NCBI GenBank assembly: GCA_902984215.1
Contig: CADWAF010000575.1
Span: 1 to 14,139 of the forward strand
Source: Willaertia magna
Taxonomy: Eukaryota; Heterolobosea; Eutetramitea; Acrasida; Naegleriidae
Length of the DNA: 14,139 nt
Reading direction: 5' to 3'
Shown: one piece after another, positions 1 to 11,029 of the stretch
How positions within the stretch are numbered: the stretch's first letter is position 1
Layout of the letters: each line of letters opens with the position of its first letter
Notes under the pieces: generated by a model
The model's database searches: none
What the model was told of the DNA's origin: nothing
The model's input: the letters and a program-made list of their open reading frames with translations, nothing else
Translations under genes and position numbers: made by a program

Positions 1-18
1 AACATATGATCTTTATAG

Positions 19-674
19 CTGGAGATGCAAAGATTCAACAAATGATTAACTTCATAAAGAGCGAAGCCCAAGAAAAAGCTCAAGAAATTGAAGTTAGTAC
101 AAGAGAAGAATTCGTTGTTGAAAAACAAAATTTAGTAGAAGAAGCAAAAAAGAAAATTAATAGTGATTATGAGAAAAAAAAACAACAAGTTATTGTTAAA
201 AAGAAGATTGACCACTCTAATGAAATTAAAGCAGCACGTTTAGAAATTTTGAAATTAAAAGAAGAAGCATTAAAAGAAATTGTTAAAGAAGCAACGGAAC
301 GTATTAAGAGTACCGTCAATAATAGAGAATTATATTCAAAATTATTACACGATTTAATGTTACAAGGTGTTCTTCGTTTATTAGATGAAGAAGTTACCGT
401 ACTTTGCAGAGAACAAGATTATGATTTAGTTCAAAGCCAAGTTTCCAAAGTTGAAGCAGATTATGCTAAACAATCTGGAATGAAAGTTAAAATAACTGTA
501 CCAAAGAACAACTTTTTACCAAAGGATTCTGTTGGTGGTGTTATTATTTCCACTTTAAATAATTTAATTAAAATTGATAACACTTTAGAAAAGCGTGTAG
601 CTTTATGTAGAGAACAAAAGCTGCCAGTACTCAGAGAAATGTTATACGGAGATCTTAAACAACATAAAATTTAA
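19..674 (+). CDS. V-type proton ATPase subunit E, 5' end probably outside window
   Basis: Subunit E forms part of the peripheral stalk, with subunit G, that holds the catalytic V1 head of the vacuolar proton pump against rotation. It acts on endosome, lysosome and contractile-vacuole membranes. The first ~100 residues are a Lys/Glu/Ala-rich coiled coil (INFIKSEAQEKAQEIE, then EEFVVEKQNLVEEAKKK), typical of the family. The C-terminal globular part ends with the family block GGVIISTLNNLIKIDNTLEKR followed by LPVLREMLYGD. The length (~220 aa) matches the usual ~226. An in-frame ATG exists at 6, but it would add an uncharacteristic MIFI, and the bases before position 19 (atctttatag) look like a 3' splice site. 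I therefore infer a short first exon left of the window. The TAA at 672-674 is followed directly by AATAAA (674-679). The gene converges on the DD3-3-like gene. Family identity is secure; the start is not. Confidence 0.9.
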
Positions 675-703
675 ATAAAATTTTGTACTTTTTATTATTT
701 ATT
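674..703. other. shared convergent poly(A)/3' end region
   Basis: Only 24 nt (675-698) separate the stop codons of the two convergent genes. On the + strand AATAAA at 674-679 begins on the last base of the subunit E stop. On the - strand one AATAAA (703..698) contains the DD3-3 stop codon and another lies at 696..691. If these are the real poly(A) signals, the two mRNAs must overlap in antisense at their 3' ends. That is inference from motif positions. Confidence 0.5.
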
Positions 704-2607
704 GCATCATAAATACAATTAAAGCAGATAATACCATCAATAAAGTGGAAATTTGTAAAGTAGAAGATGAATTGAATTTACCTCCTGTAACAATCAAGGT
801 TCCTTTTTGACTTCTGTTACTGAAATTGTTGTTTCTAGTGCACATATAGTTAAACTTTCCAGATGTCCTTAATACAACAAGACCAGCATCAAAATATGGA
901 GAAGCAGCGTTCAATTTACCACAATTTCTTTCATCTTGTTCTGCCAAAGCCTTATTTTTACCATTCTTTTCCAGTAATTCTGTTGGGGAAAGACACAAAG
1001 AAGAATTAGTAATTGGTTGGTTTACAAAGGCAAGCTTTGTTACAAGGTTTGTGTCTGCTTTTCCATCTTCGTCCATAAACATTGTGTGATGCTGTCCAAG
1101 TCTTGGAAAATTAACATGAGGATAATCCATTTGAACGAAATTGCTTCTGTCTCCTGTGTTTGGAGCTCCTTCAGCATCATTTGGATTTCTTGGAGGGTTG
1201 TAGTCACTTCCTGTCCATTGAATGTGTAAATACTCACCACCTTTTGCCTCAAGGTAGTTTGGAACAAAATCGTATTCAACTGAGGGATAAACTTGAACAA
1301 TGTTACCTCTTTTTCCTCTAACATTTAAATTGTAAATTTTTGCCCAACTTGGTACTTCCTTTGGCCTACTTTTAATTTCAAATACATATGATCTATCCTG
1401 AAAAGTTCTACCGTATTGATTTGTATTCATGGCCAGAGAAAGGTAGTGATTGTATCCAAATTTTTCGAATGGATCTTGTTTGACTGGTGACTTTGGGAAA
1501 TTAAGTTTAGAGTCAGTTTCGAATGGATGGTAATCGCCAGTTGTTATGTTGTATCTCACTCTCAATACACATCTCTTGTGAGGATCATCTGGAATGGTCC
1601 AGTTATATCCTTGCATTTGAAGATTAACAGAGTTACCAAGGTGGTTATCTCTTGTAGCAATTAAATTGACGCTTAAACATTCTGGAGGAGGAATTCCATG
1701 AGGCTTGGTGACATTCCATACATTTCCTTCCGACAAGCAATCTTGATAGTTGTTTTGAGAGGCTGGATTTCCTTCCACGGTAAAACACTCGCCCTTTTCT
1801 TTTACGTTTTGTGATTCACTTTTATACCATTCACACATGGAAGTATTATGAGTGTAGATTGCAATATCTTTCCAAGGGGTTGGATGCCAATAAGGCCAAT
1901 AATCTCTTTCTTCTGCACATTCCCAACCATATCTATTTCCACCAGGATTTTGTCTAGTTTGAGTAGCAGGAGAATTTGAACTAAGGGATCCAGGATTTTC
2001 TTGTCTTTGGTCAGCAATAAATAGGCCAGTATTTCTTCTTCTTGTTCTACACTTTTTGTAATTATCTATTGGTTCATGGACTCCAACATTAGGGCTGTTG
2101 TTGGTATTTTCATCAACAGTGTAAGTGGCAGGGTCATTGGCATCATTTGGGGTACCATCGCGAACACCAGGTGCAGTATCTTCACACATGTATTGAATAA
2201 CATAATTACATAAACCATTACCAGTTCCACAACTGTGTTGTGAAGTCCATTCTATTGGCAGAACACTTCCAACATAATAGTACATTGTAGGTGTTACAAT
2301 TTCAGGACCTCCTTTTTTTCTTGGGCAAGCATACTATAATTTATTAAGCAAATAAAGTAAAAGTTTAAACATACCCCTCCAGCACCATTGTTTTGAGAAT
2401 CAAATAATCTATTAGCATTGTTTCTGTTAACATTATGCTCGCAATTTCTAATTTATTAAGCTTTAACATAATGCAATAAACAACTGATATTTACCTATTA
2501 TTACTTCCTCTTGGGTTATGCATATAAATATCTGCTAAGGCTACTTGCATGAGGGAGGCAAAGAGAAACGCCAAAACAAAATAAACATTGAGGCAGTTTC
2601 GAGCCAT
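699..2607 (-). CDS. DD3-3 family secreted/GPI-anchored surface protein, 3 exons
   Basis: Exons are 2607..2495, 2447..2375 and 2333..699, giving 606 aa. Residues 1-25 are a signal peptide (LNVYFVLAFLFASLMQVALA, then DIYMHNPRG). The mature N-terminus carries the hallmark of the DD3-3 family named in Dictyostelium: HNPRGSNNR, then NRNNANRLFDSQNNGAGGY, then IEWTSQHSCG and IQYMCED. Near the C-terminus is FNYMCTRNNNFSNRSQKG, also family-typical. About eight N-glycosylation sequons and many cysteines fit the secretory pathway. The last ~20 residues are uncharged and hydrophobic after a small-residue stretch (GGKFNSSS), as in a GPI-anchor signal; a C-terminal membrane span is the alternative. The start ATG has an A-rich 5' context and begins the signal peptide. 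Both introns join family-conserved residues exactly. The biochemical role is unknown. Only 70 nt separate it from the upstream Furry gene's stop. Confidence 0.85.
2334..2374 (-). other. intron 2 of DD3-3 family gene (41 nt)
   Basis: GTATGT donor and TTATAG acceptor, phase 0. Splicing joins NNGAGG to YACPRKKGG and restores the family GGY junction. The 3' part contains GCTTAATAAATTA, which is shared with intron 1. Confidence 0.88.
2448..2494 (-). other. intron 1 of DD3-3 family gene (47 nt)
   Basis: GTAAAT donor and AATTAG acceptor, phase 2. Splicing rebuilds the Arg of GSNNR and continues into NCEHNVNRNNANR. The 3' end carries GCTTAATAAATTA directly before the final G. Confidence 0.88.
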
Positions 2608-2677
2608 TTTTTAAAAGATAAAATCGAGAAGTTGTACAGTCAAGTTTCGGTTTTACTTTTTAAAACAGGGTCAATGG

Positions 2678-5600
2678 TTAAAGTTTCTCATCGTCACTGT
2701 CATCTTCTGGAGGAGGTGGAATATGAACAACTTGTTCTTGCTCAATAAATTCTTCGTCTAATTCTCTCATGTCAAGTTGAGGTTCTAATTGAGGTGTTGA
2801 AATATTAATGTTGCCTTTTCCTAGTTTTGTTGGTGTTACTAAACCACTTTGTACGGAATCAAGAGAGGATTGTTTGAGTCTTCTTTCTGCTACAACCTTA
2901 GTATAATTTGCAATAGTAGAAGATTCTGTTATAGAGGAAGGTGATTGGAAAGCAAGTAATTCATTTAAAAGCTTAGCTTCCTCTTCATTTGTTGCTGAAT
3001 CTATTTGCAAGTTAAATACTTGATACCACATTCTGCATAACATTTCTGTTCTTGCAATTTCCTTTTCTTCTTTGGTTGTACCTATAAATAAATCCGCATC
3101 TGCAGGTTTCTTTGCTCTAACCGATGTTGTAAATCCCTTAATTGATGATAAAAATTCGAATACCATGTTTGCTTCTTTTCTTGTATATTTATCTTGTTTT
3201 TCGTGTGCATGATATGCTAAAAATTCATTGATATCTTTTGCTGATGAACTGAATAAAGGATTTTTGGAATGAGAGATTGTCTTACTATCAGGAATACATT
3301 CTCTAATTATGGAAGATAATTGTATTATTTCTTGTAAGCTCCATTCACCAGGTGTAAAGATTACTGGCAATAATTTTTTTAATAAAGTAATAACTCCTAA
3401 AGACCATTTCATATTACCATTCTTCAAAAGCATTGCAAGAAGCCACATAACATAGTTTCCATCTTTGTTTGCAAAAACAGTCTTGTATTCGTTTGCAAAA
3501 GACTCAGCCATTGAGGTCAATGCATTATTAAATTCAGTCAATTCAGAAACATTTTCTTCATTGGTGACAAGTTTAGATTTGATCTTTGCAAATGCTTGCT
3601 CAAAAGTATCAAAACATGTTTTAAAACCTCCCAACTTGTCTGCATTTTGTTCAAATAACTTATTTTGTAAACTCTTTTTACTGAAATCTCCAATGGAGTA
3701 CAGAACTGCTTGAATAATTAATGATGATGCAATTAACATATTATCACCTTTTGGAATAAAAGGCTCAAATCTCAAAATTAAATTGTTGTACAATTCAAAT
3801 GTTTGAGAAAAAGTATCATCATCAGTTAATCCTTTGAAAATAACTCTAGCAACACTAACAGGGATACTTTCTCCTCCGGTATAACCCTTCCATACATTAA
3901 ACATGGAAGAATTCAATACAGATTCATCAATATTATCATAATCTTTGGAGAGGGATTGGAGACGAAGCATATATTTCAATGCACGTTTGAAGTGAGACTT
4001 GTTCCATGAGAACATCAACCAAAATGTGACTTGGAACAACAATTTGGAAACCCTTGGTGGACATAGCTTTTCAGAAGGAATGTTGAATAATATATCCATA
4101 ATTATTAAAATCTTTGAGTCATCTCTCACTCTTACAGCATCAAAGAATGCCATTACTAATTTTTCAATTACGTCAATAGAGAAATCTTTGTTGAGTGCTT
4201 CAAAAATATAATATGATTCCAGACTTATCTTATTGTCTTTTGCTTTCATACCCCAACTTAAAGCCATCTCACTAATTAATTCTGATAGGTTAGGACAGTG
4301 TTTTTTACTAATATATTCCACCCACTGTATTAAAAATTCTCTTTCTCTGGAAAGCTTCACTTGCGGATTGGTTCTGAAATATTTCACCATAAATTCGAAT
4401 GCCTTGTCCACATATTGAACAGTGGTGGTATTGTGATCTCTATGTCTAATTGCTAGACTTTGTAATAAATTTTCTAAAATTAATTTAGGCTCAGAAAAGT
4501 TTTTAGAGTTTTGGCAACTATTAAATAAAACAACACAGTTAAGGAATAGTTTTGGTAAATGAGGAATAAAAGCAATGTCGTGTTCATAACTAATATCAAC
4601 CAATAATTGTAAACATGAAAGTTCAATTGTGGTAAATTCAGCGTCAATAGGATCTACAATACTTCGTTCGTTAATAAACTTTGCATAATCTTTTTTGGTG
4701 TCTGGAAGTTTTGTTTTATAATCTCTCATAAAAGACATAATAGTTTCCAAAATAAATGGCAAGCTACGCTCATCTCTGCAAATATATGCAAATAAAGCTC
4801 TCAAGAAAGAATGAACCGCATTAACTGGTTGATTTACATTCAATTGGTTAAAGGCAAAATCATAATTTTCAATAATAAATTTAACAACTTCAGGGATTAC
4901 CCATTTACATTCTACACTTGATTTAATTAAGTTAAGCCAAATTTGTTCAGTGTAGTGTTTTAATAAACTTCCAGTATATCTACCATTCTCTGTTGACTCC
5001 ATTTCAATACCATGTAACTTTTCTGTTACAGAATAAACAACTTTAAGTAGTCTTTGGGAAGCAAAGTCTTTCATTCTATATGCTGTATCAGTTGTGTTGG
5101 CTGTATCCAAACACGATTTTACCAACATACCATAGTTATATGACCAAGGCATGAGTATTCTCAATGTATTTTCTCTATTAACACCATCCAAAAGGTCTAC
5201 GGTTCTGTCAGCTTCCCCAAACAAATCACTTGTAATTTCAGGGGCAACTTTGGAAACATATTCTGAGAATTTTTCAATTGTTCTTTTGTAGACACTTTCA
5301 TCTCCAACACTGGTGCAATGATAGGTATTTGAGAAGTTAATGTGATGGTTGGACGATTCAGATTTAATTAAAATGCTTGTCAATTCATGTGCCTTATCTC
5401 TAAGTGGCAAATTGTTTCTTGTACATGAATGAACCATAGCTAAGTAAAATAGAGATCCCAGTGTTGTATGTTGGTCAGTTATCCAATGGTCCAAGTAGTC
5501 TTCCATTACAGAAACAATTGCAGAGAAGTATGATTTACAAATATATGGAATTGTTGATTTAAACTTTTGTTTTTCATATTCTTTTTCACTTTTTTGTTTT

Positions 5601-8600
5601 TCTAAATCTTCAATTTCTTTCTTATTTCCAGATCCAAATAATGGAGACTTTTTAACTTTCAACTTATCGTCATCTTCATCTGTAAGATCGTCCTCTTCTT
5701 TTAATACTCTATAGAAAGACTCAGCATATGTATTTGTGATAAAGGTTCTAATTGTTTGAGGATTATTTAACAAAAATTGAGCCATTCCAGGAACAATGTC
5801 TACATCACGCTTATTTACAATAACATTTTCAAAGAAATGTAATATTTCGTTTATAAATCTTTCTTCCTCTACCATACCAAAAGAGCAAACAAATTTCATT
5901 CCATCTACAGCTTCTTGACAAAAACTGGATAAAGGATGTTGATAATGTAAATACTTGAAAATCAACATTAACGAATTAATAAGAGTATTCTTTTTGAACA
6001 TATTTGAGTAAAGCACAGCAGATTCTGGAACTTCAATGCCTTTTTCAAGTGCAGTTTGTTTGCTGATAATATTTAAATGCTTCAAATAGGTAGAAATGAT
6101 AACGACAGTGTCCTTCCAAGTTTCCAATGTTACATAACTACCAGCAATATCTTTAACATCTATTCTCTCTTTTGTTGTCCAATTAGATATTAATTCATCA
6201 TAAAAGTCTCTACATAAAATACCTTGCTTGACGAACAAAAATTCACTTGGGCTAATACCTGTAACATAATTAATTGATTTTGTAATAATTCTTTTCAAAA
6301 GATCAATAACAAGTTGTTCGTATTGTGCATCACTACTTTCTATTTTGTTCTCTTTTTTAATAAAGATTCTAGGAATATCAGTGGCTCGAATTTGAGTTAA
6401 AATAACATACAAAGAAGATGGATGAGTCAATTCTAAAGCATCCATAACTACACCTTTAAGTTTTTCGTGTTGTTTAATATTTAAATTTGATTTTAATAAT
6501 TGAATCAAATCATTAATAAAAACTTCAGATTTTCCACCTAAGGTTGGCCTTAATGATAGACACATAAATTTCAAATAATTTCCAATAAGTCTCACTTTTT
6601 GTTCATCAGCTTCACTCAATCTTGAATTCCAACGCTTGGCTAATTCTTCCCAAGCCTTATTAATTGCTTCATCTGAATGATTTCTACATAGTTCTTCTAC
6701 ACAAGGCAACCATGGAATATATTCAGTTGATGTCAAAACTTGTTCAGGTATTTTAAGGAAACCATCTAATAAATATGTTGTTTCATTATCCTTTACTAAT
6801 GAACGCAATTCTTTTCTTGAGAATTGTTTGAGTACTTTAATTGCTTGATTTCTAACCAAGCTAGAAGTATGAATAATATACATTAATAACATTCCTTCAA
6901 CTTTTTTGCGTAGAGAATTGTAATGTGTTGAATCAATTGTAATTGCGTTTTCTAATGTTTTGAGAATAAATGTTTCTGTTACAATAAATAAGTCTCTTAA
7001 TAACTTGTAACCAACCTCTGGAGAAACTTCATCTACTTTAACTAAAACGTTAACATAATGTTCAATTACTTCAAGGAATGTCTTTCCTGGATCTAATTCA
7101 ACACTTAAAATCAAAGAATCAGATGCACTTCTAGCAACTAATTTATCTGAATGTAATAAATATTGACCAATAGCAGAACGAACATCTTTCATTCTTTCTT
7201 CACTTACATTCTTTACTCTAGGGAAACACTTTAAAACATTTCTAACAGTGTTAAGATCTGTTTTGTAACGTTCCTCTAATAGAATAGAAGTACATAAAGG
7301 TCCCAAAATATAATTTAATTTTCCAATTTCATCAGGATATAATTTACTAACTTTAGCAACAGCAGAGAGAGCAACTTCACGTTGTTCATCAGAATAATTC
7401 TTATAATTCTCTGGTTTCAGTATTTCTTCTATTGTTTTTGGCCATGAAATGTGCATTTGTTTACGTGCATATTCTATTAAGAAAGATTCAACAATTGGTT
7501 TATACATTCCATAAATTACCTTTCTGTTAAATACTTGGTCAATTATACTCTTTACAAATGTTTGGAAATTTTCAACATCTTTTGTTAGATAATCACTTGG
7601 TAAATAAGTTAAAAACTCTTTAATAGAATTAAAGAAAATAAATCTATCTTTCTTATCTTTTACCCCAGAAGCATAATATTTAAACAAATCAGGAACATAT
7701 TGATGATATAAATCTTCTTTTGCACGACAAAGCATTGTTCCCATACAATGTACAATCTCAATAGGTGCTTCCTTCTTTCCAGCCATCTTTAAAAATGTTT
7801 CATATAATTCAGTAAATAAACTCCAAAAACGTGTTGCTGTTTCTGTATTTTGTAAATAATTTAAAACATTTTCTTTTCTTTTTTTGAACACATCTGGTGT
7901 TGTTAAATTATCAAGTTCATTATCTTGCATATTCCATCCAGATAAAGAACGTTCCATAATGTGACATAATATTTCTGAAAATATTGAAATAAATTCTTTC
8001 TTTCCTTTTTTAGTATCATTTAATTTTTGTCTAATAGCATGTAAATATTTAATTGTACCATTCATTCTTTCATTATCTTCAAAACTAAAATCTAAATATT
8101 TTGCTATTTTTAATAAAGGAATATAATTTTTACTATCTTCTTTAGATTTACCAATTTTATCAATACTTGGTAGTGCTATATCAAGAATAGAATTTAATTG
8201 AAATGAAGAGATTTCTCCTAGTAATTTTCCTGCCATTTCAATTAATTGATCTAAATAAATTCTATCATAACATACTTTATGAACACTATCAGAAATTATT
8301 AATTTTTTTAAATTTCCTTTTAACATTTCTTCTTTATAAATTTTAATACATTCAATCATATGTCCCATAATTACATTATCTATGTAATCTACATTTTCTT
8401 TCTTTTCAGGTAATATTGCTTTCTTTTTACTATTTAAATCTCTTAAAATAGTATAATTATTTAATATTTCTACAAGGCTTTCTAAAATCTTTAAGGCTTG
8501 TTTATCATTTTCTCTACATAGACCAACAATGGTATTTTTTATTGCTTCAAAATTATGATCAAACCAATCACTTTGTTTATTTTCTTGGAACTGTTGTTAA

Positions 8601-8830
8601 TTTATTTATTTGTGTGTGTTGGTAAAGATATAGTATTTGTTAATAATAATACTTACTTTTCTATATTTTTCTAACAAGTCACTTCTTACAGTTGATTCGG
8701 AAGCTACAATGGAATGAGTATGTACTAATATTTCATATTGTGAAAGTAATTCGCTATTGGTAATGTTGAAATGTTATTACGAATCAATTCCATTTGTGAC
8801 TTACCTAATGGTGGTGGAAATGTCAGACAT
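2678..8830 (-). CDS. Furry/Tao3/Mor2/PAG1-type cell morphogenesis protein, 3 exons
   Basis: Exons are 8830..8805 (26 nt), 8753..8657 and 8590..2678, giving 2011 aa. Furry-family proteins are very large HEAT/ARM-like scaffolds that bind NDR/LATS-Mob kinases and microtubules and control polarized growth and cell shape. Several blocks align by eye with animal Furry. One lies near residues 270-360 (SLFTELYETFLKMAGKKE, then DLFKYYASGVKDKKDR). Another is the ILMPWSYNYGML segment (family LLPWM). A third is SLESYYIFEALNKDF (family SFQIFRAL). A charged linker (LTDEDDDKLKVKKSPLF and a Lys/Glu stretch) sits around residues 1000-1055. The tail is IPPPPEDDSDDEKL. The length is near yeast/plant members and shorter than animal Furry (~3000 aa). 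The start ATG lies in CAAAAAATA-ATG context. The spliced N-terminus MSDISTTISELLSQYE fits the family opening, and no stop interrupts the joined frame. No transmembrane segment is apparent. Confidence 0.88.
8591..8656 (-). other. intron 2 of Furry-like gene (66 nt)
   Basis: GTAAGT donor and AACAACAG acceptor, phase 0. It joins DLLEKYRK to FQENKQSDWF. Unspliced, the frame meets a stop, so the long exon's first internal ATG (8368) is not the true start: 74 further codons are open upstream in this exon. Confidence 0.85.
8754..8804 (-). other. intron 1 of Furry-like gene (51 nt)
   Basis: GTAAGT donor and CCAATAG acceptor, phase 2. It joins a 26-nt first coding exon (MSDISTTI plus AG) to exon 2 through a Ser codon, giving SELLSQYEIL. 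Confidence 0.8.
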
Positions 8831-8948
8831 TATTTTTTGTTTTGATAAAAATTCTGGATGACAAGCAGCATTCTTAAACGGTAAATGGACCACAAACATC
8901 AACGGTTTTCATTACAAGTTATCACAACTTTACGTAAACAATAAATAA

Positions 8949-8954
8949 TTTATT
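8949..8954 (-). terminator. candidate poly(A) signal of WD40 gene
   Basis: AATAAA on the - strand, 19 nt past the WD40 gene's TAA and in the 143-nt gap before the Furry-like start. Motif only. Confidence 0.4.
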
Positions 8955-8973
8955 CTGAAATATTACTAAAAGG

Positions 8974-10950
8974 TTAAGAAGAGGCAAATTTATATCTTAA
9001 TATCATACTGTCCTCTGCATCAAATACCTCCTTAAAGTCATGCTTTTCATGCTTAGCTTCCTTTGGCCAATCTAGTTCATCTTCATCTTCCTGGTCTCCA
9101 TGGAAAGAATAATGTTTGTACCCAAATCTATTGTAACGAAAATTACAACCAGCAATTAAGGTAGAACTTGGTTTATGATAATTCAGTGATTGAACTACAC
9201 TATTTCCTGTGCTTAATTCATATAAGGGAAGTTGCATGCGTAAATCCCAGCAACGTATAGATTCGTCAACAGAACCACTAAAAACGAATGATGTTCCATC
9301 AATATTCGATAACTCACAAGCCATAACAGGTTCACAATGACCTTCTAATTGGTAAACTGGTGTTGCTAATCTATCATCAAATACATACGTTCTACTATCA
9401 TAACTACTTGCAACAAACAAGTTAGTTCTATCGTTTGTGGAAATATTTTCATATCTTGCCTCAGTTAGATAACCCCCAAATCCAACAAAAACATTTGTAT
9501 ACTTTTGCTGTGCCAAATTGAAATGATAAATTGTACTTTCATTGCTAAACATAATGTTAGGACTGTTAGGTACAACCTGTAAGAATGATAATCCATTTTC
9601 CACTGTCAAAATACCAGGTACTTTTACAATGGTAGGAGCATTTGAAATATTTTGTAAATCATTGATGTTCCAACAAGAAAATCCTTTTGTTGACAAATTT
9701 TCATCTGGTGAAACAATTAAATTATTTTGTATCTTAGCAATTTTATCAACTGTAAAATTCTTAACTCCTTTCAAACAATATGCATCCTTACCAGTAACAG
9801 ATTTCTTATTATTTTCTTCTTTTACTTTATAGCCATAAACATTTCCATTTGTAACAGAACACCAAACAATTTTGTTATCTCCATCACAGTAAACAGAATT
9901 AACACCACTATCTTCAAAACCAAAACAATTTGAAGTAGGTTCGCCTGGTTCAGAAATATTAAAGAAAATGTTCAAACTTTGACCCTCTCTATACTCTTCA
10001 CAGACAGCAGCATAAAAGTCACCATTGTTACTAATACTTGCTTCTACGACTGGGCTACAAATGTTATCAGTTAACTTCTTACAACGAGCTTCTACAATAT
10101 TTCTAGCTGCTTCTTTGTTATTATATCTATTTTTAATTGTTTCTCTCTTATTATCTATTTCTTTGCAATAACGTGACAATGGACTAGTGAAAGGACTAAA
10201 TTGAGGTTTAGTGGATGCGCCTACCTCTTCTTTTAATCTTCTTGTGTTTTGGTCGAGGTTTAAAGAACCACCTCGCATACCTCCCATCATTTGAAACATT
10301 TGCATCACTTGAGCCATCTTACCAGTAGTAAGGCCGGAACTGTTAAGTTTTGTCTTAATAATATTGGTAGATAAATTGCGAGTGTGAACGTATTGGCTAC
10401 CATCTCCCTCTGGATACATTGAATCGATATAAGTATTAATATGGGAAGATAAAATAATTTGTAATATAATGTTAGTGTCTAAACATTTGTTAACTAACGT
10501 TGTCAAATTATTTCTCACTTCTTCTTTAGTTATTGTCATAATCAATCGATTACTTTCGGTTCTAATTCTATTTGCATAAAGTTGATGATTTTCAACTAAA
10601 TTAATAAGTTGATGAATGCGCTCTAATAAATATTCTTCTTTCTTTTTAAAAAATTGATCCATTTCTTCATCATCCTCTAAATCATCTTCATCTTCTATTT
10701 CTTGATTACCGGAACGATATTTAAAGCCTTTGTGTGGATCGCTTTTAGGAAATCTTTCATTCACTTCAGCAACAAACATAGGAATTGTTACAGTTTTATT
10801 CTTGGATTTTGCAGTAACACTTATTTCTGAGTAAAGGCTAGGGGGAAATAAAGTGTACGGTAATCGCAACTCTTGTTCTAACACATCCAAAAGTGCTGTT
10901 GTTGTTTGTCCTTGTTGTGTAGTACTACCGCTGCTGCTAGAAGTAGACAT
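8974..10950 (-). CDS. WD40-repeat protein of unknown function
   Basis: Single exon, 658 aa. I do not recognise a named orthologue. Residues 1-20 are Ser/Thr/Gln-rich. An acidic run (EIEDEDDLEDDEEMD) sits at ~84-98, followed by a helical region (KKKEEYLLERIHQLINLVE). A Met/Gly-rich patch (KMAQVMQMFQMMGGMRGG) lies at ~211-228. From ~290 on the chain has beta-propeller character. The clearest WD blade is SGSVDESIRCWDLRM at ~558-572, preceded by a blade with VFDDRLATPVYQLEGH. The C-terminus has an acidic loop (DQEDEDELDWPKE) and ends MILRYKFASS, so the tail probably closes the propeller. WD40 propellers are protein-interaction platforms; no partner can be named here. The start has GAAAAATG context. 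The stop is followed 19 nt later by AATAAA (8954..8949). It could be an assembly or ubiquitin-ligase adaptor, but nothing in the sequence decides this. Confidence 0.85.
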   Translation of the reverse strand: MSTSSSSGSTTQQGQTTTALLDVLEQELRLPYTLFPPSLYSEISVTAKSKNKTVTIPMFVAEVNERFPKSDPHKGFKYRSGNQEIEDEDDLEDDEEMDQFFKKKEEYLLERIHQLINLVENHQLYANRIRTESNRLIMTITKEEVRNNLTTLVNKCLDTNIILQIILSSHINTYIDSMYPEGDGSQYVHTRNLSTNIIKTKLNSSGLTTGKMAQVMQMFQMMGGMRGGSLNLDQNTRRLKEEVGASTKPQFSPFTSPLSRYCKEIDNKRETIKNRYNNKEAARNIVEARCKKLTDNICSPVVEASISNNGDFYAAVCEEYREGQSLNIFFNISEPGEPTSNCFGFEDSGVNSVYCDGDNKIVWCSVTNGNVYGYKVKEENNKKSVTGKDAYCLKGVKNFTVDKIAKIQNNLIVSPDENLSTKGFSCWNINDLQNISNAPTIVKVPGILTVENGLSFLQVVPNSPNIMFSNESTIYHFNLAQQKYTNVFVGFGGYLTEARYENISTNDRTNLFVASSYDSRTYVFDDRLATPVYQLEGHCEPVMACELSNIDGTSFVFSGSVDESIRCWDLRMQLPLYELSTGNSVVQSLNYHKPSSTLIAGCNFRYNRFGYKHYSFHGDQEDEDELDWPKEAKHEKHDFKEVFDAEDSMILRYKFASS

Positions 10951-11029
10951 TTTTCTTTGGTTCGAGTCCCCACAATAATTAATTTTTGTAGCTTAATTAG
11001 CCCAAATATTTAAATTTTTACCATCAATT

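Noticed and set aside
1040..1324. Open frames antisense to or out of phase with the DD3-3-like and Furry-like genes
   Set aside because: They are shadows of well-supported coding sequence, without family similarity.
2678..8368. Furry-like gene starting at the internal ATG at 8368
   Set aside because: The frame is open 74 codons further upstream to a good 3' splice site at 8591. Two upstream exons then give an ATG in good context and family-like N-terminal sequence.
10959..10971. GGTTCGAGTCCCC resembles a tRNA B-box / T-arm on the + strand
   Set aside because: The flanks do not form a 5-bp T stem, no acceptor stem partner or anticodon arm is found, and it sits right upstream of the WD40 gene's ATG.
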